Source: Sinotaia quadrata (taxonomy: Eukaryota > Mollusca > Gastropoda > Architaenioglossa > Viviparidae). Taken from it: a DNA stretch of 64,000 bases. Each line of letters opens with the position of its first letter. Within the stretch, counting starts at the first letter, position 1. Under the pieces are notes generated by a model that made no database searches, was not told where the DNA came from, and was given only the letters and a program-made list of their open reading frames with translations. Of the stretch, positions 10,534 through 22,660 are shown in pieces. A program made the position numbers and the translations under genes. The stretch covers positions 38,098,564 through 38,162,563 of the forward strand of contig CM054177.1 of NCBI GenBank assembly GCA_028829895.1, given 5' to 3'.

Positions 10534-12079
10534 TGTCACAGTCTGATAAAATTGTCCGACTTCGTGACCCACTTGCCTTGTTTACTTCAAATTCGAATAT
10601 TTGAAACCCTTGGCCCTTTGTTCAAAGCTTCCTTTTTCTAGGTGCTTCTAGAACAGGTCAAGATGTTATGTAACTTTAGGACCATTGTCCAGTTCTCGAA
10701 CCAACCACATGCTTTGCGAACAGTCACGTGATACGCAATATACCTTTCTATATATGTACCCACACGCTTCCGCTCCCTCACTTCGAGCACATTTTAGCTA
10801 ATTCCATCAGCTTACTCGGGTCGTGAGAGGCAGCCGGCGCCATAGAGAATCAAGGTACCCTTCGACTTCTCTCAAAGGTATCATTTTATTTAATAGTATT
10901 TGCCTATGTATTGTTTAAGTATGTATTTGTGCTATGTATTATATGATTTCCATATACACTTGAGCATGGTTCAGAGAAATAGCTGAAAACCTATATGTTA
11001 CGGAATATAAATTTATTGTAACCATTTTTCCATTTCTGTACTTTAATTTATATTGTTTTAATTCACTAAGAGCCAGAATGCTGCGCTCGATATGAATTCT
11101 TCATGTAATTCAATTATTGCGTGTAATTTAAATTGTAAATTGTGAAGCGCTCTGTCGGCTTGAATTACCCCTTGTATGAACATTAATTTAACGTTGTATC
11201 TATTTTATTGCTTCATACGTCATGACTGTTAAATGGAACCCATGTGAGACGATTATATTTTTTCTAAATCTAATTGTAAGCGACGCGAGGTCGAAACTCT
11301 TTGTTCAGCGCATTTAATTGAGCCATGCCTAGGTAGGACCTGTTAGGTTGAGAACTATATCCAAACACGTTGCATCCACAGGTCGGCTCATGGTTCATGT
11401 TCACCCATGCCTCACCTGCATTAGCTTATTGGTGTAAGCGTGTCGAAATCCACTCTGAGGGCCATGCTGCAAAAATTCCAGTTCCTAGCCACTAACAAAG
11501 GGACATCATTCCTTATGCACCACGTGTGTCGTTAAAGGGGGACTGAGGGAACGAACCGGCATGATTGAGTGTTGAGACCAAGGATACAAGAATAAAGCTA
11601 AGTGCAAGATCAAGTGTACAGATCTCAAAGGAACACTTTTCTGGCAATTTAGATTGACAAAAATCAGGCATAGGCGCGTAAAGACAGAGTGAGGACTATT
11701 CGCGTTGCATTCGATTTATTGTTAATTTGTTAAACTTTATTAAATCTTATTTTCTTTGTTAATACCTCTTAGTAGTTGATTTCTATGCACAATAGACCAA
11801 TTAGATTAATTCTTAGATTTGAATGGGGGCGGATGAGCAGAAAGATTGATGACGAGTGCATATTAATTTAGAGGGATTTAACTGTTTTCAAATCTAGCTA
11901 AAAGTTCGCAGTTTATTAGTCTGTAAATTTGTCGTCTGAACTACAAGACGCACTTTTAATTAGTCAGATAATAAATTGAGCAACCAGTCTGCGTAGAATA
12001 TGAGAGGAAGAATTAATTATATTTAAAGTCTTTTAATTATTCTAAGCAGGGTCTTTAAATAAATACTGGAAACGTAACA
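10534..12079 (+). repeat. 3' LTR
   Basis: 1546 bp, matching the 5' LTR base for base in every stretch compared, and followed at once by TTGTG. It contains the element's likely transcript end signal (see 11591). Confidence 0.95.
11591..11596 (+). terminator. Candidate polyadenylation signal in the 3' LTR
   Basis: AATAAA, also present at 4842-4847 in the 5' LTR. If used, R would span from about 4031 to shortly after 4847 in LTR coordinates. Other AT-rich AATAAA matches near the LTR end make this choice tentative. Confidence 0.4.
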
Positions 12080-12084
12080 TTGTG
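12080..12084. repeat. Target-site duplication, right copy (TTGTG)
   Basis: Exact match to 3780-3784. Removing the element rejoins continuous AT-rich TATGTA-type host sequence. Confidence 0.9.
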
Positions 12085-13200
12085 TATTAATGTATGTAAG
12101 TTCATAAGTGTGCACATAATTGTAAATATGTTTCTAAGTATAAAGCATGTGTGTGTAAACGTTTGTTTGCACATAAGTATTTGTGTGTCTGTCTATGTGT
12201 GTGTTGCGTGCGAGTTTATAAATGCAGAGTGTGTGAAACCAATTATTTATTATATAAACTGACGTACATATGTGACGTTTTGCTGGGAGATGGGCAAGAT
12301 ATTAATTCTCCACCACCCTGGGCTGCCCATAATCTCGGGCTAATCCCCACAAACACACCCACTTGCTGGCCACACAGAAAGAAAGATGAATGATAGATAA
12401 TGTAGAATAGAAGAGTGATAATTCTAGAAGATAGCTAGAGCCCCTTGATACATACAACCAGGATAGTAAGTACAGGTGACAGACTAGAACATATAATATG
12501 TGAGTCACACTAACACGAGTGGTATACCAGATGGTCATTGTGAGTGACGCTACGACTTGGACATTCACAATCAGTGAGTAGAAACTTAGAAGCAAAGCAC
12601 ATTTAGAACATTTGTAGAAGATTTAAGAATAAGAACATTTATTCTTACTGGGACAGTTATATTGTATATGTAATATAAATTATAGTATGGTAGTAAATCC
12701 ACGTTTTTTGTATAAACTGTTGGTGGTATGATATACCGCATATAAATCTTATATCTTAATTTTATTTTTTTACTTTTTGAATTTCACCATTTTCATCTCC
12801 CTCTTCCCTAGAGTGTATGTCATTGGAAAGGTGCATGATTGATTTAACCACTGTATGAGAGAGATGCCCCATTAGGTTAATAAAACCTAAATAACATTTT
12901 CTAAAAACTCGTTATTCACAGTTTTCGAAAAGGTGAAAGAGTTGGTGTTTGTATTGTTTTGTTGTGTTCGTCTGTTTGTCCAGTATTCATAATATTCATA
13001 TTTGCACTTCGCACACTTGCAGACACAGCCAATAAGACGTTCTTTTGCATAACAGAATAAACTCGGGCCCCACCCGACCATCAATGGTGTATCTGTCTTG
13101 TGTTTTTTTTGTAACATCTAAAAATTAATATATTACTGGCACATGTCATGTGTTGCCCACTCCTCACAAGAGAAAGACATATCGGAGCAGTTAAACGAGA
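12085..13200. other. Unassigned intergenic sequence
   Basis: AT-rich with a GTGTG-rich patch to about 12240. No exon with matching splice sites, no RNA gene and no transposon end is seen. Confidence 0.55.
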
Positions 13201-13600
13201 CCCCCCCCCCACGTGACACTATACAATATACAAATCCTATACAAGTCTAATTGTTCTAATTCCTAAACATATCAAAATAACTATACTATACTTCCTACAC
13301 AAATCTAACTACTTCCTAAACATATCAAAATAACTAACTATACTTCCTATACAAATCTAATTGTTCTAATTCCTAAACATATAAAAATAACAATACTTCC
13401 TATATACAAATCTAACTGTTCCACTTCCTAAACATATCAATAACTAACTATACTTCCTGCACAAATCTAACTGTTCTACTTCCTAAAATATAAATAACTT
13501 TACTCCCTACACAATCTAATTGCTCTACTTCCCAAACATATTAATAACTACACTTCCTACACTCCCAAATCTGTTCAACTTCCTAAACATGCTATCTTGT
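13201..13600. repeat. C-run and degenerate minisatellite, about 57-60 bp unit
   Basis: A 10-base C-run at 13201-13210 is followed by six or seven imperfect copies containing CTTCCTAAACATATCAA and CTATACTTCCTACACAAATC. Confidence 0.75.
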
Positions 13601-13689
13601 AATCATATATTGCCTACACATTAGTAACCACTGCGCTTTTATCTTGTATAAATATACTTTGCCTACACATTAGTAACCACCATGTTTCT

Positions 13690-14135
13690 ATATATAATTA
13701 ACAGCTGTACTACCTACACTTAAGTAACCTTTGCACTTAACAGCTGTACTAACTACACTTAAGTAACCTTTGCACTTAACAGCTGTACTACCTATACTTA
13801 AGTAACCCTTGCACTTAACAGATGTACTACCCACACTTAATTAACCCTTGCAATTAGCAGCTGTACTACCCACAATTAAGTAACCCTTGCACTTAACAGC
13901 TGTACTATCCACACTTAAGTAACCCTTGAACTTAACAGCGGTACTACCTACACTTAAGTAACCTTGAACTTAACAACGGTACTACCTACACTTAAGTAAC
14001 CCTTGAACTTAACAGCGATACTACCTACACTTAACCCTTGAACTTAACAGCGGTACTACCTACACTTAAGTAACCCTTCAACTTAACAGCGGTACTACCT
14101 ACACTTAAGTAACCCTTGCACTTAACAGCTGTACT
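13690..14135. repeat. 39-bp minisatellite
   Basis: About eleven copies carrying CTTAACAGCTGTACTACCTA and CACTTAAGTAACCCTTGCA, with scattered substitutions. Confidence 0.85.
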
Positions 14136-15054
14136 AGATGCACGCATACGTAACTAACCACTTCTGCACAAAGTGATGACTGGTCTACCACACACAACTA
14201 GGAACTATAATTCTCAAACAGTTATTCTTTTGTACTAGGATGTAGCCTCTAAACTAAAGGCTGGGTTTGAATCGAATGCTTGTGGTAATTCTTCACGTTG
14301 ACCCTGTACACACTGGGTGTGTCAAATCTATAATGTGAATACGTTGTGTAAACTACGAGACAATGCAAATTGCAAGCACTGGCGTGATGGTGGAGTAAAA
14401 TAAAAGGAAATGGATGATCCAGTGTAACAACAGAAATTCGCTAGCAAAAAGGCAGATATAATTCGCATTCCAGAAAAAAAACAGGTGGTTGGTGTATTTA
14501 TCATTACAAAGAATTAAAAAATCTTTTCTGGCAATCGAAGATTAGTTGCTTCTATTTAACGAAAGTTTAGTCTTGCTGTCGGATGTTAAGACTTCTGATT
14601 TATTGCTGCTAAAAGAGCCACCCCACCCCACCCCTTCCCATTTTCTATTCCCACTTGATATGCGTGTGCACAAAACGTGCACGACATTAAAAATAGAATG
14701 CAGATCCCATTGTGGCTATTAACACACATACACAAAGCATACAAAAAACAACTCTTGCTTAAAGTGCATGCATATAGAGACATAAACATACGCGCGCACA
14801 CAAACATACAGTTGCTAATAAATTAGAATGGGAAAATGTACACTTACGCACAGACTAGAATATAATTATTACAATAAAGCGAAAATATACACTATCATAG
14901 AACAATCTAAGTTAGAGTGAAAAGAAAACAAACATTACTAAACTAGTCCAAACTCGAATGAAAACATAAGAAAAACCACATGCTATAAATTAGAGTGTAA
15001 AGAAAAGCAAAGAATTTCGTGAGCCAGTATAAACTAGAGTGTGGAAGGGTGGAT
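14136..15054. other. Unassigned intergenic sequence
   Basis: Mixed AT-rich DNA. A 73-codon minus-strand frame near 14586-14807 has no supporting splice or homology signal. Confidence 0.55.
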
Positions 15055-15175
15055 GTACGTGTGTACAGAGCGGTGTGTGCGTGGCGCTTGTTTTGCCTGG
15101 CAGCAAAGTAGGTCATCGGCCGCTAGTTTGAATCGCGCGGCGTGGTCTGCTATATAGTAATGTGTATGGCTGTGC
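15055..15175 (+). repeat. Possible tRNA-derived SINE head
   Basis: A GC-richer island contains TGGCAGCAAAGTAGG, resembling an RNA polymerase III A box with a 2-base insertion. About 30 bases on is TAGTTTGAATCGC, resembling a degenerate B box. No poly(A) tail or target duplication was identified, so this is a weak call. Confidence 0.25.
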
Positions 15176-15618
15176 CATTGTGAACGTGTTTAACCGCCAA
15201 TTATCTTATTATATATTTATTTAATAAAGTTAATGTTTATGTATTCTAATAGTTAGTGGGATGTAGTTTATATTTATATAATTTTGTAAGTTAGTTTATA
15301 TTGTTTTCTTAGTGTATTCTATGATTTATGTATGTGTACATGGTTTCCCCCTGGCACAGGAATATAGTTAATTATTTTATTTGATAATTTATTTTGTGAA
15401 TTATATTGAAAGGAAGTATTATATTTAAAGAGTATTTAGTGTACTATTTTTTGATAGTTAAAGTGTTATATAACTCTAGGTAGTTTGGAAGAAATTTATG
15501 TTAGAACGAAAGTACGTTAACACCCGTTTAGCATTAGTTTTAGTCTCAGTTCCAAAATTGACTAGTGGAGTCCCCTTTGCCGCCCGGACTTTTAGTTATA
15601 TTGTGTGTGAGAGAGTGT
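15176..15618. other. AT-rich unassigned sequence
   Basis: Very AT-rich, with repeated TTTATATT motifs and no coding frame. It leads into the GC-rich tandem block and could be part of an unrecognised element. Confidence 0.45.
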
Positions 15619-15750
15619 GAGAGGGTCGTGACGCGAAAGCGGCGGAAGCCGGAAACGCCCCCCTACACTCCATCCATCGAGAGGGTCGTCCCAGCGCGAA
15701 AGCGGCGGAAGCCGGAAGCGCCCCCTACACTCCATCCATCGAGAGGGTCG
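15619..15750 (+). repeat. GC-rich 60/62-bp tandem duplication
   Basis: GAGAGGGTCG starts copies at 15619, 15679 and 15741 (the last truncated). Each full copy contains CGCGAAAGCGGCGGAAGCCG and CTACACTCCATCCATC. In one plus frame the copies read T/A-RKRRKPE-PP, but there is no independent sign of translation. CpG-rich composition sets it apart from its surroundings. Confidence 0.8.
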
Positions 15751-16032
15751 TTTTTATTGGGAGTCGTCTTGAAGGGTGATCTTGGAAGAGTGGTCAAGTG
15801 ATGAAGAGAACGGCTTGTTTTTGATGCAAACATGTAGCAAGAGAGAGGAAGCATTGTCTAGGAAAGGTGCGTTCTGATGTCACTATGTATGTTGAGAGGG
15901 AGAGAGACAGTATTTGGCGAAATAAAGATTACATAGAAATGTAAACACGGTGTTGCGTGTTCTGCATCTTCTGCTGTGGTTGCCGTAGCCGTATTGTCCC
16001 ATTGTTTCATCATCGTTTCATCATCTCCTCGC

Positions 16033-16270
16033 ATAACTGCATATTTCTCTGAAGATGGCCCTCTCATCATCAAATATAACTACATATTTCCCTGAAGATG
16101 ACGCTCTCATCAACAAATATAACTGCATATTTCCCTGAAGATGGCCCTCTCATCAACACATTTAACTGCATATTTCCCTGAAGATGGCCCTCTCATCAAC
16201 AAATATACATGCGTACTTTCCTGAAGATGGCCCTCTCATCAACAAATGTAACTGCGTATTTTCCATAAGA
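16033..16270. repeat. Minisatellite, about 43-bp unit
   Basis: Five or six copies with CCTGAAGATGGCCCTCTCAT and AACTGCATATTTCC; GAAGATG recurs every 42-44 bases. Confidence 0.85.
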
Positions 16271-17033
16271 GGGCGTTAGGCTCAAGAAACATCCTGAGTA
16301 AGAGATTTTTAACAAATAATATTTTCGATTAAAATTATAATGGAAAGTATTCTGATGAATTTAATTTACTTTTGGAATTGTTATAACTATTTCCCCTTTT
16401 TATTAAAATTGTTTAATCAGCACAATGTTTTATGCACTTGTCATCTGAACTATCATGATACAGTATGACTTGAAGTACGACATAACTGTTTGAAGTTAAT
16501 GAAGTCTCTGGTAAAAAAAAAAAAAAAAAAATCGACCATCAAGCAGTAGGTAGCGTCAATCATATTCTGCAATGTGAAGTGAAAAATAAGCTTTCATCTG
16601 AAAACTAGGCTTTTCAGCTTTTCATCAAGAATATCCACATTTCATAGACTGGTCATCCGTCATCTACCCAAGCTGTGCCTTTTGTCATCACCTACATTCT
16701 GCGTTCTGTCATCTATCTACAGCTATGCGTACCGTCATGTATCTCAGTATGTGCATTCCGTCATTCTGTTAATTTGGTTTCTTAGGTGTCAGATCGCAGT
16801 AATACTTTAACCTATGTTCGAGGTTTATAATTGTTTTGAAATGTCTCATTGCTACTAATGTCATTGGTACTTTAGAGTTTTAAAATACATATTTTCTTCA
16901 ACAAGGTATTATTAATGTAGCCCAGTGCATTGATCAACATTTACAGGTTTTATCTGTCTGCCTCATCTCTTCAAAAGCCTGAAGTTTTCAGAAAATTACA
17001 AACAAAAAACAAACAAAACGAAGCCCAGCCACC
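16271..17033. other. Unassigned sequence with A-run
   Basis: Contains a 19-base A-run at 16513-16531 and loose repeats of TCATCTACC/CGTCATC near 16650-16770. No gene recognised. Confidence 0.5.

Positions 17034-17114
<81 letters not shown>
17034..17114. repeat. (CA)n microsatellite
   Basis: About forty uninterrupted CA units. Confidence 0.97.
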
Positions 17115-17115
<1 letters not shown>

Positions 17116-17763
17116 TATCCAGAATTTCAGTTCACTGTGTTTTTAAGAAACTGGATCCGAAGACTTCTAGCCAACTGTAATTCCTACATTGACTGCACGC
17201 CTCCGTTGTTATCAGCGAGTTGTAGACTTAAATTTGAAATGTTTTCTCTATAGCTGAGTGCATATATTTTGTTTCTGAAATGCTTTCTTATCAGCTGATT
17301 GCACCAATGTACTTGAGGACATTTGCCTCATGCAGATAGCGGTATTCTAAGAATCAATACTGCCAAAATCTCAGTCTATGGGGCGCACAGACTCAAGAAC
17401 TACACTTTGAGCTCGGAGAGAGAAATTCGCGCGCTTGACAACTTCAGGAATTCACGTCTTTTTATGACCCCGTTCAAGTGCATCTTCTTTCTTAATGAGC
17501 CATTGGGAAGTGATTAGAATTTTTAATACCACCAATAGAATGATAAGGCATCAGCTCAAGTACTGTTTCTGATTACATGTCTAATATTTGAACAAATAAT
17601 TATGTAATCACATTTTGTCGTCTGCACTGCATGTTTTTCTAAGTTATATTTCTGGTTTTGTGAAAAAAAAAAATGTTTGGATCCAAGGCAATACAGTAAT
17701 GCTATTTTTCTGATTGGATATGATCATCACTTGAGAAACATCCTCTCTTGTGCGTGTACTCTC
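17115..17763. other. Unassigned intergenic sequence
   Basis: No supported feature. Short open frames here lack splice sites or recognisable motifs. Confidence 0.5.
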
Positions 17764-18720
17764 TTTACAGAGACACTTTCTCCCGGGACATTTCTAATAC
17801 GTCTTGTTATTTTACAACTTTACAGAGACACTTTCTCCCGGGACATTTCTAATACGTCTTGTTATTTTACAACTTTACAGAGACACTTTCTCCCGGGACA
17901 TTTCTAATACGTCTTGTTATTTTACAACTTTACGGAGACACTTTCTCCCGGGACATTTCTAATGCGTCTTGTTATTTTACAACTTTACAGAGACACTTTC
18001 TCCCGGGACATTTCTAATACGTCTTGTTATTTTACAACTTTACAGAGACACTTTCTCCCGGGACATTTCTAATACGTCTTGTTATTTTACAACTTTACGG
18101 AGACACTTTCTCCCGGGACATTTCTAATGCGTCTTGTTATTTTACAACTTTACAGAGACACTTTCTCCCGGGACATTTCTAATACGTCTTGTTATTTTAC
18201 AACTTTACAAAGATACATTCTCCCGGGACATTTCTAATACGTCTTGTTATTTTACAACTTTACAGAGATACATTCTCCCGGGACATTTCTAATACGTCTT
18301 GTTATTTTACAACTTGGAATTCTAAGTGCTCTTATTTTACAACTTGGAATAGATACATTTTTTCCCGAGGCTCTTCTAAAACGTCTTGTTATTTTACAAC
18401 TTGGAATTCCGAGTGTTATAAGTTTAAACTTTACAGAAATTAATTTTTTCTAAAGCTGTAATAGCGTTTTTATATTACAGCTTTTCAGAGATACTTTCTT
18501 CCTAAGTCCCCAATAGTGTTGTTAATTTACAACTTGGAATTCTAGTTGTTATTTTAGAACTTGGAAATATATGAGTTGTCATTTTACAACTTGGAAAATG
18601 TTGTTTTAAAACTTGGAAATCAATAAGTTAATATTTTATAACTTATAAACTATGAGTTGTTATTTTAGAATTCGGAAATCTATCAGTTGTTATTATAGAA
18701 CTTCTTAATCTATTTCCCCT
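17764..18720. repeat. 55-bp minisatellite with higher-order variants
   Basis: TCTCCCGGGACATTTCTAAT recurs with exact 55-bp spacing from 17781 to about 18300 (ten copies), then decays through TTACAACTTGGAA-type units to about 18720. Copies 4 and 7 share two private changes (ACGGAG and AATGCG) at 165-bp spacing, a sign of three-unit block duplication. Confidence 0.92.
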
Positions 18721-18810
18721 CATAATTATACATCACAATCGTCTGGTATACTAATTGACTTCTATTAATCCAAACCCGACGTGATAGTTGATCAGGAGTG
18801 CACTATCGCC

Positions 18811-19215
18811 TCGTGTACTAATTGATTCGTGTCCTATCTTCTTGTGTACTAATTGACTTCGTGTCCTATCTTCTCATGTACTAATTGACTTCGTGTCCTA
18901 TCTTCTTGTGTACTAATTGACTTCGTGTCCTATCTTCTCATGTACTAATTGACTTCGTGTCCTATCTTCTTGTGTACTAATTGACTTCGTGTCCTATCTT
19001 CTCATGTACTAATTGACTTCGTGTCCTATCTTCTTGTGTACTAATTGACTTCGTGTCCTATCTTCTCGTGTACTAATTGACTTCGTGTCCTATCTTCTTG
19101 TGTACTAATTGACTTCGTGTCCTATCTTTTCATGTACTAATTGACTTCGTGTTCTATCTTCTTGTGTACTAATTGACTTCGTGTCCTATCTTTTCATGCA
19201 CTAGTTGACTTCTAG
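18811..19215. repeat. 32-bp minisatellite arranged as 64-bp dimers
   Basis: TACTAATTGACTTCGTGTCC repeats about thirteen times. The junction alternates CTTGTG and CTCATG almost strictly, so the homogenising unit is a dimer. Confidence 0.92.
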
Positions 19216-20299
19216 TGTCCTTTACCCATGTGCTATTCTCTGATGTACTAATTGACTCATGTCATATCATTTGGTGTACCAATCAACTTATGATTTAATA
19301 TTCGTTAGCTTCACGCGTAATAAGGGACATCTGGTATACTAAATGACTTTAGATGTAGTAATTGAAACGTGCTATCACCACCACCCCCACTATCACCAGG
19401 ATCGTCATCATCATCATCATTCATTTTAAACTTCATTCGGAAATATAATGCAGTTTAATATTTTCTTCCTAACTTTCGGTTTTCTCATATTGCCCGTTAT
19501 ATTTTAAATAAGATTTCATTTCTAAATGAGATTTTAGTCACAAAACCTTGAATGCATTTAATCATCTGCCTAACATAATTTTCCTGCATCTCATCATCCT
19601 CTTTCTATGCCCCATTATCATCTATTTTGCTCTTTTATCAACTTTCTGCGCCATCTTATCTTCCAGCGCCCTTTATCATCTCTCTGCGCCCCACCATCAT
19701 CTTTCGGCACCCCTTCTCCTTTTCTGCGTAGTACCATCCGCTTTATGCTTCCTAATGCTATCTCCCCTTTATCTTAAGGTGAGCTGAGTTTGCCGGAAGG
19801 TTTCCAGTTAATCAAAAAATGTTCTGTAATATATGCAGTAGTTGTAACCCGCGTCATGAGCTTCTCTTTCGGGAGCGGTTACGTTTGCCGTGCACGCACA
19901 CAGAGAGCGGAATAAATCTGGTATTTTGAAGGGTTTGGTCGAATTGTATGTTTTCAGTAAACAAGTACAGAAGCACTGGAGAACCGGACTGTTGAAAACA
20001 GGTCAGGACAGAAAAGAGTCTTAAGCGGAACCGGAATAAGTACTGCAATTTTATAAAGTGTGACGTGGATATCGTCTGACGTAAGACTTAATTGTGAATG
20101 TGTTTCACACAGTAAAACCCCAAACCAAACATGATAACAAGTGAATTAATTTATTTCATAGAAAGAGTGATGTGGAAGTCATGGGGGAAAAAAAAGCACA
20201 CAATATCTTACAGTACAGACTTGTAATCTGGTACGCAAGTGTCTTAATATAATATTATTCACCAATATCTAAATTTAATGATACGCACAAATACCCTGT
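19216..20299. other. Unassigned intergenic sequence
   Basis: Includes a short ATC-trinucleotide patch near 19400-19422 and pyrimidine-rich stretches to 19770. No gene or element end recognised. Confidence 0.5.
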
Positions 20300-20392
20300 G
20301 GTAGAGAAAATTTGCATATCCCTATTTCTAAACTTAACTGTAATAAATTGTTGAATGTCAAAGTGACCCAACCTTGGGCACTGCTTGTGGCA
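20300..20392 (-). repeat. Short repeat fragment shared with 3388-3470
   Basis: The reverse complement matches 3388-3470 at roughly three bases in four, sharing GTCACTTTGACATTCAACAA. It lacks the rest of dispersed repeat copy A. Confidence 0.5.
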
Positions 20393-20592
20393 AGCTGATC
20401 TTAAAACAAAATTGACTGGAGAACAATTATATTCCAAGGAGCGCTGAGTAACCCCTTAAATTCAAGACATATTATGACTTTATGACATATTTCGACACCT
20501 ATGTGTAAATGTTGACAGAACTATTTTTCATTTTAATTTTACTATTTTTGCTTTATCAAAAATATTAATTCTTATAGAATACTGAATATAGT

Positions 20593-20800
20593 TTGCACGC
20601 CCTTTAGTGTAAGTGAATCATTTTCTCAAAGTATGTATAACACGCCGTTAAATGTGAATGTATCAAGTTCTCAAAGTATGTATAACACGCCGTTAAATGT
20701 GAATGTATCATGTTCTCAAAGTATGTGTTACACGCCCTTCAAAGTATGTGTAACACGCCCTCAAATGTGAATGTATTATTTTCTCAAAGTATGTGTAACT
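20593..20800. repeat. 45-bp minisatellite
   Basis: TTCTCAAAGTATGTATAACA recurs at about 20622, 20667 and 20712 with a truncated unit near 20739 and a last copy at 20779. Confidence 0.85.
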
Positions 20801-22660
20801 GAACAAAGTGCTTATTTTTTTGACAGCGAGTGAAAGTAACATAATAATTAGATCATAACCAAAGATCAAATCTGATTGGATGTAAAGTGGTTCTTTGTGA
20901 TAGCGAATGTAACTAACATATACCATTATAATCAGATCATAAGCAAAGAACTCGGCTGACGCCTTTCTAAGTTCCATACACAGGCGTTCTTGTATAGTGT
21001 AATTTGTGTTTTATAAATTAACATCGCGTGACTGTAAGCATTTTAATGGCTGTACTCCAGACACGTGACTGATTTAGTTTCAACTGATTCAGAATCAATG
21101 TGGTAGATCAATGACTGTTCTCATGTGTTGACCTAGTTAATAGAAGCGATATTCAGTGACCGAAAGCGTTTTGATTTATATGTTGTTTGAAATGTAATTA
21201 GTTTTCTGAATACTCATTGTTCAATAGCATTTCTTCTAAGCACTCTGAAAATATCTTTTAAGTTAACGTTGCACAATGTGGAACTGCAACGGTGTTGCAT
21301 CCACTGGAAGAGTGCAAGAACTGTTATTTAACCATATTAGCCATAAAAAAAACCGCCAATGATGTATGCAACTACTGATACATTTAGACAAACAAATGCA
21401 TGGGTCGAGGCAAAGTTAGCGAGAGTGAAAAAGTACAATGTACAAAGACTTGCAGTACCGGAAAAAACGCTACTCGTCGCGTGTCTGGCTTACTTCCCTT
21501 GTTTTGCACAACAACCCGCACTCATTTTTTAGGCGAGGCTAGCTGGTTTCCTAGTGCACGTCTGTTTCTTTAGCTTAGGCTTACCACTCTCTTTTGGAAC
21601 CACCTACCCCTCCACACACATATTCTCTCACACATGCACGCACGCGCACATTACACACGCACGAACTTGCATGCAACATCAATAAACTGATAAAGGATCT
21701 TACAGGAAGCAATTGTAAGTAATAAACCAAACGACCCAGATGAGACAAATACAACACAATTATTTCCAAGAGTAAAATTAATGATTTATAATCACTTACA
21801 TACAAGGACGAATAAAATCTCAGTAGACCTACATATTTCTTCTTTTTTATTGTTTTGAGAAAGTGTAACAGGTTTGCCAGTGACGTCACTGCATACGCCA
21901 TTTTATTTTTACTCCACATTCGTGTCCCAGGCGAAGGAGGCAACAGTTACCTATGTACACTTAAAGTCAACTTAATTTGCACCAAGGCTTCGCCACACCA
22001 CCACACGACTGCCAGACACAGATTTAATAACAAATTATTGTTTACTGATTGGTGCACTCCTCAAATGTCGAGGCCATGACCTAGTGCATAACTGCAGCTG
22101 TAGTTTAGAGTTTTGCACCCCCGAAAAACTTACCGTCGTTACAAATCGACGCAGTAGATTTTCTCTCCAGATGTCATGATTTCGATTTACAAGCTCAGTT
22201 TTGAAATAGACTAACACCTCCTTACCACATCAAAGCTTGACGTCACACCCAAGCCCAATGAAGGGGTATTACATCTGGGGACCTCAGCAAACACGAAAAC
22301 TTGTCATTTGCAGTTTCTGTTATTTACTGTCATTGATACAGAACCTCTTCGGGAGAAAGTGACTTGTCTGTTAGCCCGAAAGCGCAAGGAGTTTTAACAA
22401 CTCGCGCGCTCATTATGAACAGAAGAATAAGACACGTTGAACCTCCTGTTAGCTAACAGACAACTCGTATTCTCATTATGAAGTGTAGAACGTCACGTAG
22501 AGCACAATGTTGGCAAACAAAGAGCTTGAACAACTCACACAATAGAGAAAAGAGGATACATTTAAAACTCACTTTTGCGGAAAGAACAAGGCGGTTTTAA
22601 ACCTTACTCTCATTTTAACGAAATAAATAACGCTGTGCCGAGTCCAGAACAAGACATTTA
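20801..22660. other. Unassigned intergenic sequence
   Basis: A loose duplication of a segment with ATAATTAGATCATAA/ATAATCAGATCATAA lies at 20820-20950. A short CA-rich patch is at 21610-21660. No supported gene, RNA or transposon end. Confidence 0.5.

Larger units (their letters stand above)
3785..12079 (+). mobile_element. Complete Gmr1-like Ty3/gypsy LTR retrotransposon
   Basis: An 8295-bp element flanked by TTGTG duplications. It has two 1546-bp LTRs offset by 6749 bp with TG...CA ends, a primer-binding site 2 bp after the 5' LTR, a 624-bp leader, one Gag-Pol frame, and a purine tract directly abutting the 3' LTR. I found no differences between the LTRs in the stretches compared by eye and the coding frame has no stop, so insertion looks recent. 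The internal order places integrase before reverse transcriptase. That order is typical of Ty1/copia, whereas the RT (FMDD), the GPF motif and the HHCC zinc finger are gypsy-type. This combination defines the Gmr1-like group. Assignment to that group rests on domain order and motifs; a tree was not possible here. Confidence 0.95.
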
